A stretch of DNA of 6,147 nt from Aquirhabdus sp. (GTDB taxonomy: Bacteria > Pseudomonadota > Gammaproteobacteria > Pseudomonadales > Moraxellaceae), in NCBI GenBank assembly GCA_030150595.1, contig JASLFQ010000266.1, positions 1 through 6,147 of the forward strand, in the 5' to 3' direction. Under the pieces are notes generated by a model that saw only the letters and a program-made list of their open reading frames with translations, was not told where the DNA came from and searched no databases. Below, piece by piece: positions 1 through 4,821 of the stretch. A program made the position numbers and the translations under genes. The number at the start of each line of letters is the position of its first letter. Positions within the stretch are counted from its first letter, which is position 1.

Positions 1-2
1 CT

Positions 3-107
3 CGCCTTGGATACGCCATCGCAATCTCAGCAGTCGCATCAAAATCAGCAATCCCCATCCACTCCACCGCTCCTCATCGGCCAAAACCTTTTGGTGAAAT
101 TCTATGA
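3..107 (+). CDS. C-terminal tail of an unidentified upstream gene (partial, reading frame uncertain)
   Basis: The first hundred bases are open in more than one plus-strand frame, and the real one is not certain. I prefer the frame that ends in TGA at 105-107 (C-terminal residues PKPFGEIL). Its stop overlaps the next start as ATGA, exactly like the two other junctions of this operon, and purine-first codons are commoner in it. The competing frame, which ends in TAA at 109-111 (C-terminal residues LLVKFYD), would have a Gln/Ser/Pro-rich stretch before its end and overlap the next gene by eight bases. I recognise neither tail, so no function is assigned. Whichever is right, the arrangement implies that the operon and its promoter begin upstream of the window. 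Confidence 0.4.
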   Translation, partial: RLGYAIAISAVASKSAIPIHSTAPHRPKPFGEIL

Positions 108-910
108 CTAAGTTTATTCCGAAAAATCAGTTCAGCAAAAATCAGTTCAACCAAGAACACAGCTCAGTATTGCAGGCTCAAGATGAACACCCCACACCGT
201 GGATTATTCTGTGCGACTTCGATGGCACAATCAGTACTGAAGATACGACTGATGTATTGCTCGAAAGCTTCGGTATGGATGGATGGCGAGAACTGGAACA
301 GGATTGGCTTGATGGTCTCATTGGTTCACGCGAATGTATGGGTTCGCAAATTGGCATGCTCAATGTCAATTCAGAAACACTCTATAGTCGTTTAGCAACG
401 ATGACGATTGATCCTGATTTCAAAGCATTTAACGATGCTGCTGCCGCACAGCAAGTGCCACTGCAAATTATCAGTGATGGTTTGGATTCAGCCATTCAAT
501 TTATTTTGTCACGCTATGAGTTGGCGCATTTACCAATTTATGCCAACAAACTCATTGAGCAGGAAAATAACCGCTGGTCGCTCGAATTTCCATACGCCGA
601 AGCCGACTGCCTAAAAGCCAGTGGAAACTGTAAATGTGCACGCGCCGCCAGCGTCAAAATCACGCCGCAACTGACCTCACAACGGATTCTATACATCGGT
701 GATGGCAGCTCAGATTTCTGCGTTTCCAACCGTGTGGATGTCGTTTTGGCGAAAGATAAGTTGATTGATTATTGCCAAGACCGAGGCATTACCCATCACG
801 CGATCCGTAACTTTAAAGATGCGCTGGCGCTGTTGCCTGAGATTCTACAATCAACACCAATCCAAACAGCAGAGCCGATGATGCACTTCCCTACGCCGTC
901 ATTTAATTGA
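104..910 (+). CDS. MtnX-like HAD-superfamily IB phosphatase
   Basis: 268 residues, predicted cytosolic hydrolase of a phosphate monoester, Mg2+ dependent. All four HAD motifs are visible: motif I DFDGT at residues 38-42 (nucleophile D38, acid/base D40), motif II serine S124 in IISDG, a lysine for motif III probably in the KCARAASVK region (177-185), and motif IV GDGSSD at 199-204. The layout, with the cap between motifs I and II, is that of the phosphoserine phosphatase/MtnX branch (subfamily IB). A cysteine cluster C169, C176, C178 lies between motifs II and IV. The start at 104 has a GGTGA Shine-Dalgarno at 93-97, six bases upstream; it leaves about 30 low-complexity Asn/Gln-rich residues before the domain, including a duplicated KNQF unit. 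The next in-frame Met is residue 58, inside the fold, so a shorter ATG form is impossible. A role in methionine salvage is not supported, because no other mtn gene is nearby. The substrate is unknown and may be a pathway intermediate of this operon. Confidence 0.88.
   Translation: MTKFIPKNQFSKNQFNQEHSSVLQAQDEHPTPWIILCDFDGTISTEDTTDVLLESFGMDGWRELEQDWLDGLIGSRECMGSQIGMLNVNSETLYSRLATMTIDPDFKAFNDAAAAQQVPLQIISDGLDSAIQFILSRYELAHLPIYANKLIEQENNRWSLEFPYAEADCLKASGNCKCARAASVKITPQLTSQRILYIGDGSSDFCVSNRVDVVLAKDKLIDYCQDRGITHHAIRNFKDALALLPEILQSTPIQTAEPMMHFPTPSFN
122..149 (+). repeat. 13-bp direct repeat, 15-bp period, inside the phosphatase N-terminus
   Basis: The 13-mer AAAAATCAGTTCA occurs at 122-134 and again at 137-149, separated by two bases. 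The period of 15 keeps the reading frame and encodes two consecutive five-residue units, KNQFS and KNQFN (residues 7-16). It looks like a recent in-frame tandem duplication in a disordered N-terminal extension. Confidence 0.85.
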
Positions 911-961
911 ACCCATGTTGAATTGATAAACCCTGAACTCGTAAAGTAAGTTGATGAACAT

Positions 962-1840
962 ATGATACAAAACAATGAATATTTCTTAGAGGGTCGTGAG
1001 ATCGAAGGTCGTGGTCGAATTGGCGTATTGCTAATTCACGGTTTGACAGGCACCCCGAACGAAATGAAGTTGGTCGGCAAGGGTTTAAATCGTGCTGGAT
1101 TTACCGTTTATGGGATGCAACTTGCTGGGCACTGTGGCGATGAACAAGATTTGATTAAAACCACATGGCAAGACTGGTACAAAACTGTAGAAACCTCCAT
1201 GCTCAAACTACGTGAAAGCGTAGATCATGTGTTTGTCGCAGGCTTATCAATGGGCGCTGTACTGTCACTGAAACTGGCCGCAGATCAACCTGAACTCATC
1301 GCTGGCGTTGGCGTCTATGGCCCGACCTTTCGCTATGACGGTTGGAGTATTCCACGTTATGCGCGTTATTTGAATTTCTTATTGATCTGGTTCAAAAATT
1401 TGGGAATCTTCAAAAATTGGTTTCAATCTGGCGTATTCACTGAACAACCACCATATGGACTCAAAGACGAAAGACTACGCGCGCGAGTCGTAGCAAGCAT
1501 GTTTAGCGGTGACAGTGCTGTCGCAGGACTCGCAGGTAATCCATGGCCTGCACTGGCTGAAATGCTGACGCTTTCTCATGTCGTCCGTAAGCAACTTCCT
1601 CAAGTCACAGCACCTTGCCTCATCATGCATTCTGGCGAAGATGATATTGCAGATATTAGTAATTCATTACTGGTTAAGAATAAGGTCAATGCACCGACTA
1701 AAATGGTTGTATTGAATGATAGTTATCACCTCATCACCATCGATCGTGAATACAAAACCGTGATTGATGAGAGTGTGACGTTTTTTATGGAAATCGCACT
1801 CAAACGGCAGCAAAAAACTGCCGAGCATATTGCCGCATGA
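962..1840 (+). CDS. Alpha/beta hydrolase, carboxylesterase/monoacylglycerol-lipase type
   Basis: 292 residues, predicted cytosolic serine hydrolase of the alpha/beta fold, similar in layout to Est30-type carboxylesterases. The oxyanion-hole motif HGLTG is at residues 26-30, the nucleophile elbow GLSMG at 94-98 (S96), the acid is probably D228 in SGEDDI, and the catalytic histidine is H256 in DSYHLIT. A hydrophobic, aromatic-rich insert at about 130-160 forms the likely lid over an acyl pocket. There is no signal peptide. The gene begins 51 bases after the phosphatase; its Shine-Dalgarno is weak (TAAG around 947-950), so translation may be modest or helped by readthrough from upstream. Its stop overlaps the next start as ATGA (1837-1840). 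The family hydrolyses short- to medium-chain esters or monoglycerides; in this operon it may remove or transfer an acyl group from the pathway product, which is inference. Confidence 0.88.
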   Translation: MIQNNEYFLEGREIEGRGRIGVLLIHGLTGTPNEMKLVGKGLNRAGFTVYGMQLAGHCGDEQDLIKTTWQDWYKTVETSMLKLRESVDHVFVAGLSMGAVLSLKLAADQPELIAGVGVYGPTFRYDGWSIPRYARYLNFLLIWFKNLGIFKNWFQSGVFTEQPPYGLKDERLRARVVASMFSGDSAVAGLAGNPWPALAEMLTLSHVVRKQLPQVTAPCLIMHSGEDDIADISNSLLVKNKVNAPTKMVVLNDSYHLITIDREYKTVIDESVTFFMEIALKRQQKTAEHIAA

Positions 1841-2193
1841 CGCATCTCGCTATCGCGTTATGGTTGTTCAATGTGTGTTTAGACACCTTCGGTCAACTCG
1901 CATTTAAAGCCGCAGCAACTCAGCCACATACAGCACAGCAATCCTATTGGCAGGCGCTCATCGGGCAACGCTGGCTCTGGCTTGGCATTGCCTGCTATGT
2001 GTTTGAAATCATCGTCTGGTTAGCGTTTTTGTCTTTAGTTCCTCTATCTGAAGGCGTTCTCTTTCGCTCGATCAACATCATTGTCCTGATGCTCGCTGGT
2101 CGCTTATGGTTTGCCGAGCAGCTCACACCGATGCGTGTTATTGGCATTTCACTGGTGACTGTCGGTGTAGCTTTGGTGGGAGTCGGTCAATGA
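1837..2193 (+). CDS. Small EamA/SMR-like four-helix membrane transporter subunit, first of a pair
   Basis: 118 residues, almost entirely hydrophobic, with four predicted membrane helices at roughly 3-25, 46-67, 69-90 and 98-117. The first helix carries D16 in the string DTFGQLAFK, and the C-terminal half has the EamA-like pattern of a WFAEQLTP loop followed by a glycine-rich last helix. Size and topology fit half-size drug/metabolite transporters such as ArnE, MdtI or EmrE, which act as dimers in the inner membrane. The start overlaps the hydrolase stop (ATGA), and its own stop overlaps the next start (ATGA, 2190-2193), so equimolar production with the following, similar protein is likely. 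ArnE-like is a description of architecture, not a claim of aminoarabinose transport, since no arn biosynthesis gene is present. Substrate and direction are unknown. Confidence 0.82.
   Translation: MTHLAIALWLFNVCLDTFGQLAFKAAATQPHTAQQSYWQALIGQRWLWLGIACYVFEIIVWLAFLSLVPLSEGVLFRSINIIVLMLAGRLWFAEQLTPMRVIGISLVTVGVALVGVGQ
2178..2182 (+). promoter_or_regulatory. Shine-Dalgarno GGGAG that fixes the start of the second transporter subunit
   Basis: GGGAG at 2178-2182 lies seven bases before ATG 2190. It favours this start over an in-frame ATG at 2106, which would translate 28 extra residues without a membrane-protein character and overlap the previous gene by almost 90 bases. Confidence 0.7.
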
Positions 2194-2594
2194 AAGATTT
2201 CGCAGAAAAACATAAAGCGCTCTTTTATATCGCTGGTTTCTTGCTGTTGATGATCTTTGATACTTTGGCGCAGATGTGCTTTAAACAAACTGCGGTTCAA
2301 GCATTACCTTTACAAGCGAACATTGAGTGGATCATACGGATTCTCACCCATCCTTGGATTTACGGCGCGGTCTTTGGCTATATCGGCGCATTCCTCACAT
2401 GGATGACTTTGTTAAAAGAAGCCCCGCTCGGCCCTGCATTTGCGGCATCACATCTCGATGTGATTAGCGTGATGTTGTGTTCTTATTGGTTATTCAATGA
2501 GCATTTGTCATTGGTGCAATTAATTGGTGCAATTGTAATTTTAGTGGGAATTGTGTGTTTGGCGTTTAAGGAAAGGACCGAAAATTTGGGTTAG
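2190..2594 (+). CDS. Small EamA/SMR-like four-helix membrane transporter subunit, second of a pair
   Basis: 134 residues from ATG 2190. A charged N-terminal segment (about 10 residues, KDFAEKHK) precedes four predicted helices at roughly 11-30, 55-72, 80-101 and 108-126, with a short charged tail. D24 in the first helix sits in DTLAQMCFK, matching the DTFGQLAFK string of its partner, so the two are paralogues. A loop LFNEHLS before the last helix matches the WFAEQLT loop of the partner. Paired small transporters of this kind (ArnE/ArnF, MdtI/MdtJ, YkkC/YkkD) form heterodimers, and the coupled ATGA junction supports the same here. The stop TAG overlaps the stop of the convergent minus-strand gene by four bases. 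The exported or flipped molecule is unknown; the upstream phosphatase and esterase suggest an acylated or phosphorylated precursor, which is inference. Confidence 0.82.
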   Translation: MKDFAEKHKALFYIAGFLLLMIFDTLAQMCFKQTAVQALPLQANIEWIIRILTHPWIYGAVFGYIGAFLTWMTLLKEAPLGPAFAASHLDVISVMLCSYWLFNEHLSLVQLIGAIVILVGIVCLAFKERTENLG

Positions 2595-2616
2595 AATAAA
2601 AATCCAACTAAACCCA
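2587..2616. terminator. Weak possible hairpin between the convergent genes
   Basis: TGGGTTAG (2587-2594) can pair with CTAAACCCA (2608-2616) with one bulged base and a 13-base AT-rich loop. It covers the overlapping stop codons. There is no good U-tract on the plus strand; on the minus strand the stem is followed by AATTTTC. It may serve as an inefficient terminator for either side, but the evidence is thin. Confidence 0.3.
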
Positions 2617-3103
2617 CCGCAATCAATACAGCACCAACAATCTCCAACCCTTTCACCAGCAATGCTCCGTGATTACGAGAATCAATAAAACGATTAAAAG
2701 TATTGGTTGCCATCGTTTGCGTTGGCTGTTGCGGGTTGACACGTATGCTGATCGTTCCTTGCAGTGGATGACTCTGTCGCAATTGCACTTCAACTTGCTC
2801 CGCACTCATTTGCTGACTCGTCATCTTACATTCGGCATAAAGCTTCGTTTGATAGCTTTTGCTTTGAAAAACATAATTCACAGTCGTATTGAGACAGGAC
2901 TCCACTCGATGTCTCTTTCTTTCAAATTGCTCCATATTTTCATTTTGAATAGTCGCCTGAGTCGGTATCCAATGCTGTGCTGCCGTGATAGTTGGATTAT
3001 CTGCATGTGTGAAAAACCTCGCCTGAGCAATTAAAACGATGCCAAAGAAAATCAAAGCGACTTTGTAGGAACCCTTTCGTTGTAGCCGCTCTTCCTGCTG
3101 CAT
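2591..3103 (-). CDS. DUF3592-like membrane-anchored protein of unknown function
   Basis: 170 residues with one hydrophobic segment near the N-terminus (about 14-28) and a second at the C-terminus (about 147-168), flanking a soluble central domain of about 115 residues. The central part has the DUF3592 look: a short strand-rich region with VNYVFQSKSYQ (74-84), then a strand ending in RVNPQQP (121-127), where the family typically carries an NP motif before the last helix. The central domain is probably extracytoplasmic; its cysteines C70 and C92 could form a disulfide, and a third candidate is absent. ATG 3103 is preceded by a weak GAG six bases upstream. The gene has its own promoter (3140-3168) and is convergent with the transporter operon. 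The function of DUF3592 proteins is not established and nothing in the neighbourhood settles it. Confidence 0.7.
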   Translation of the reverse strand: MQQEERLQRKGSYKVALIFFGIVLIAQARFFTHADNPTITAAQHWIPTQATIQNENMEQFERKRHRVESCLNTTVNYVFQSKSYQTKLYAECKMTSQQMSAEQVEVQLRQSHPLQGTISIRVNPQQPTQTMATNTFNRFIDSRNHGALLVKGLEIVGAVLIAVGLVGFLF

Positions 3104-3139
3104 ACATTACTCAATTTACATGTGATAAACCAAGGCTTG

Positions 3140-3168
3140 ATCCTAATCAGAATTGATGTGGATCTCAA
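3140..3168 (-). promoter_or_regulatory. Predicted sigma-70 promoter of the DUF3592-like gene
   Basis: On the minus strand, TTGAGA (plus 3163-3168, five of six to consensus) is followed after exactly 17 bases by TAGGAT (plus 3140-3145, four of six). A transcript would start near 3133 and give a leader of about 30 bases before ATG 3103. It lies just past the terminator of the upstream gene, consistent with independent transcription. Confidence 0.5.
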
Positions 3169-3199
3169 TAGTATTGCGATAAACCTAGATTTAACCTAC

Positions 3200-3230
3200 A
3201 AAAAAGCACGGAATCAATCCGTGCTTTTTC
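3200..3230 (-). terminator. Strong intrinsic terminator after the aminotransferase gene
   Basis: A perfect stem GCACGGA/TCCGTGC (3206-3212 and 3218-3224) with a five-base loop is flanked by an A-run on one side and a T-run on the other, extending the pairing to 12 bp. Read on the minus strand it ends in a run of at least five U and lies about 16 bases after the stop codon at 3246. The A/T symmetry means it could also work on the plus strand, but no plus-strand gene needs it. Confidence 0.9.
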
Positions 3231-3245
3231 ACCACAATTAAGTTC

Positions 3246-4637
3246 TTACAAACCTATCTTCATCTCTCTTTTCGCACGAGTCAGCAACTGATCAATCAGC
3301 GCTATACCTTGATCAATCTCAGCACGAGAAATATACAACGATGGAGCGAAGGTAATTACGTTTTTGTAATAACCACCGACATCGAGCACCAGACCCATTT
3401 TCTTGCCTTCCCAGTCCAGATCACCAGACAAACCGATATGAACCATCTTATCGAGCAATTCACGATTGGGTGCAAAACCATCTTCCATGCAAATCTCAGC
3501 ACGCAATGCGAGACCTAAGCCATCGACATCACCGATTTCGACATGGCGTTTTTGCAATTCTTGCAAACCTGACAAGAAATAAGCACCGCTATCCATAACC
3601 ATTTTTTCGAAATCAATCTCACGAGTCATTTTCATGACTTCAAGACCCAGCGCCGTACCGAGCGGATTCGATGCAAATGTTGAATGGGTTGAGCCAGGTG
3701 GGAAAATCGTTGGGTTGATCAACTCTTCACGCGCCCACAGACCGCCGAGTGGATTCATACCATTGGTCAATGCTTTTGCAAATACCAATACATCTGGCTT
3801 CACATCAAAATGTTCGATCGACCACAATTTACCAGTGCGATAGAAACCCATCTGAATTTCATCAACGACCAACAATACACCATGATCATCAAGAACTTTT
3901 TTCAGACCCTTAAAGTAGTTACGTGGCGGAATAACATAACCGCCAGTCCCTTGAATCGGCTCGACATAGAATGCCGCGTATTCAGATTGCTTCACTTTTG
4001 GATCCCAAACACCGTTGTATTCAGTCTCAAATAAACGGGCAAAATCCTTCACGCAATAATCGCCATACTCTTCAGCGGTCATGCCTTTCGGACGACGGAA
4101 CGGATATGGGAATGGAATAAAGTTCGCACGATCACCAAAATGACCATAACGGCGACGATAACGATAGCTCGATGTAATTGCAGATGCGCCAAGCGTGCGA
4201 CCATGATAGCCACCCTCAAATGCAAACATCAGACTCTTACCATTACACGCATTACGCACGATTTTCAGCGAATCTTCGATCGACTGTGAACCACCGACGT
4301 TGAAATGCACACGACCATCCATACCGAATTTTGCTTTTGCATCTTCTGCAATCACTTTTGCCAGTTCAATCTTGGTTGGATGTAAATATTGGCTCGCCAC
4401 TTGCGGCAAAAGATCAATTTGGCGCTTTAACACGTTATTCAAACGTTCGTTTTTATAGCCAAAATTAACTGCGGAATACCACATTTGCAGATCAAGATAT
4501 GGCGTACCATTCTCATCATACAAATAACTACCACCGCTATTCTCAAAAATCTTAGGCGGATCAACGTAGTGTACGGTATCGCCAAACGAGCAATATTTCG
4601 CTTCATCAGCGAGGAGTTGTGCATTTCTGGTGGACAT
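3246..4637 (-). CDS. PLP-dependent class III aminotransferase, substrate unassigned
   Basis: 463 residues from ATG 4637, the usual length for class III (fold type I) omega-amino acid aminotransferases. In this numbering the key elements are YLYDENGTPYLDL at the N-terminus (38-50), the loop NVGGSQSIEDSLK at 113-125 where most relatives have SGTEANE, the YHG motif at 144-146 that stacks on PLP, E226 in EPIQGTGG, D259 and Q262 in VVDEIQMG (D259 binds the pyridine nitrogen), the Schiff-base lysine K288 in AKALTNG, and T320 in STFASNPLG (phosphate contact from the other subunit). The catalytic set is complete. Automatic pipelines would call such proteins aspartate aminotransferase family, but class III enzymes use ornithine, GABA, diaminobutyrate, beta-alanine and many others, so the donor is open. 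The gene is monocistronic here: a strong terminator follows and a 184-base gap precedes it. A functional link to the plus-strand operon is possible but unproven. Confidence 0.9.
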   Translation of the reverse strand: MSTRNAQLLADEAKYCSFGDTVHYVDPPKIFENSGGSYLYDENGTPYLDLQMWYSAVNFGYKNERLNNVLKRQIDLLPQVASQYLHPTKIELAKVIAEDAKAKFGMDGRVHFNVGGSQSIEDSLKIVRNACNGKSLMFAFEGGYHGRTLGASAITSSYRYRRRYGHFGDRANFIPFPYPFRRPKGMTAEEYGDYCVKDFARLFETEYNGVWDPKVKQSEYAAFYVEPIQGTGGYVIPPRNYFKGLKKVLDDHGVLLVVDEIQMGFYRTGKLWSIEHFDVKPDVLVFAKALTNGMNPLGGLWAREELINPTIFPPGSTHSTFASNPLGTALGLEVMKMTREIDFEKMVMDSGAYFLSGLQELQKRHVEIGDVDGLGLALRAEICMEDGFAPNRELLDKMVHIGLSGDLDWEGKKMGLVLDVGGYYKNVITFAPSLYISRAEIDQGIALIDQLLTRAKREMKIGL

Positions 4638-4643
4638 AAAAAA

Positions 4644-4648
4644 CCTCA
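4644..4648 (-). promoter_or_regulatory. Shine-Dalgarno TGAGG that fixes the aminotransferase start
   Basis: Minus-strand TGAGG lies six bases (all T) before ATG 4637. An in-frame TTG at 4647-4649 would add four residues but overlaps this Shine-Dalgarno itself, so the ATG is the better start. Confidence 0.75.
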
Positions 4649-4668
4649 ATCAAAACACATCAAAAGCA

Positions 4669-4691
4669 ACGTGCAAAAATAAAAAACACGT
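4669..4691. repeat. Inverted repeat ACGTG/CACGT in the aminotransferase leader
   Basis: ACGTG (4669-4673) and CACGT (4687-4691) form a perfect five-base dyad with a 13-base A-rich spacer; a looser GCA/TGC symmetry extends outward. It lies 32-54 bases upstream of the aminotransferase ATG, where an operator or a leader hairpin could act. The arms are short, so chance is a real alternative. Confidence 0.3.
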
Positions 4692-4720
4692 CACATTGCA
4701 ATAAGAAACTGCTATCAAAT
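4692..4720 (-). promoter_or_regulatory. Weak candidate promoter of the aminotransferase gene
   Basis: On the minus strand TTGATA, read from TATTTGATAGC near plus 4715-4720, is a five-of-six -35 match, but the hexamer 17 bases downstream (TGTGAC) is a poor -10. A promoter must lie somewhere in the 184-base gap unless pilS transcription reads through; this is only the best -35 I find, and an activator may be needed. Confidence 0.25.
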
Positions 4721-4764
4721 ACTGGGCGAGGATTCTTGAATAACAACCTTACTTTATCGTGGAT

Positions 4765-4808
4765 TTTTTGTGGAGGTTATATGGAGGAAGGAACATGAAC
4801 CACAAAAA
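4765..4808. repeat. 9-bp inverted repeat with a purine-rich loop downstream of pilS
   Basis: TTTTTGTGG (4765-4773) and CCACAAAAA (4800-4808) are perfect reverse complements around a 26-base loop. On the plus strand the loop and its edge hold four GGA triplets (4772, 4783, 4786, 4790) and two Shine-Dalgarno-like stretches; on the minus strand it is pyrimidine-rich (CCTTCCTCC). It lies just after the pilS stop and may be a 3'-end stem of that mRNA, though no U-run follows, so it is not a canonical terminator. Confidence 0.5.
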
Positions 4809-4821
4809 GATGACTGTTTAA

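Noticed and set aside
104..910. Naming the phosphatase mtnX
   Set aside because: The fold matches the MtnX branch, but no methionine-salvage gene is nearby and the family covers several substrates.
918..947. Internal promoter TTGAAT-18-TAAAGT before the alpha/beta hydrolase
   Set aside because: The match is weak, and the start point would leave a leader of only about eight bases; cotranscription with the phosphatase is simpler.
2106..2189. Longer N-terminus for the second transporter subunit from ATG 2106
   Set aside because: The extra residues are Cys/Arg-rich and unlike a transporter, they would overlap the previous gene deeply, and a good Shine-Dalgarno serves ATG 2190.
1837..2594. Naming the transporter pair arnE/arnF
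   Set aside because: Only size and topology agree; no aminoarabinose or lipid A gene is present, and the pair could equally be of the MdtI/MdtJ or another type.
2669..3034. 121-codon plus-strand open frame
   Set aside because: It is antisense to the DUF3592-like gene, has no convincing Shine-Dalgarno, and its composition is that of a reverse-complement shadow.
4635..4649. TTG start four residues upstream of the aminotransferase ATG
   Set aside because: The TTG overlaps the TGAGG Shine-Dalgarno that is well placed for the ATG at 4637.
4664..4678. Sigma-54-like site (TTGCAC and TTGCT on the minus strand)
   Set aside because: The essential GG-N10-GC spacing is absent.
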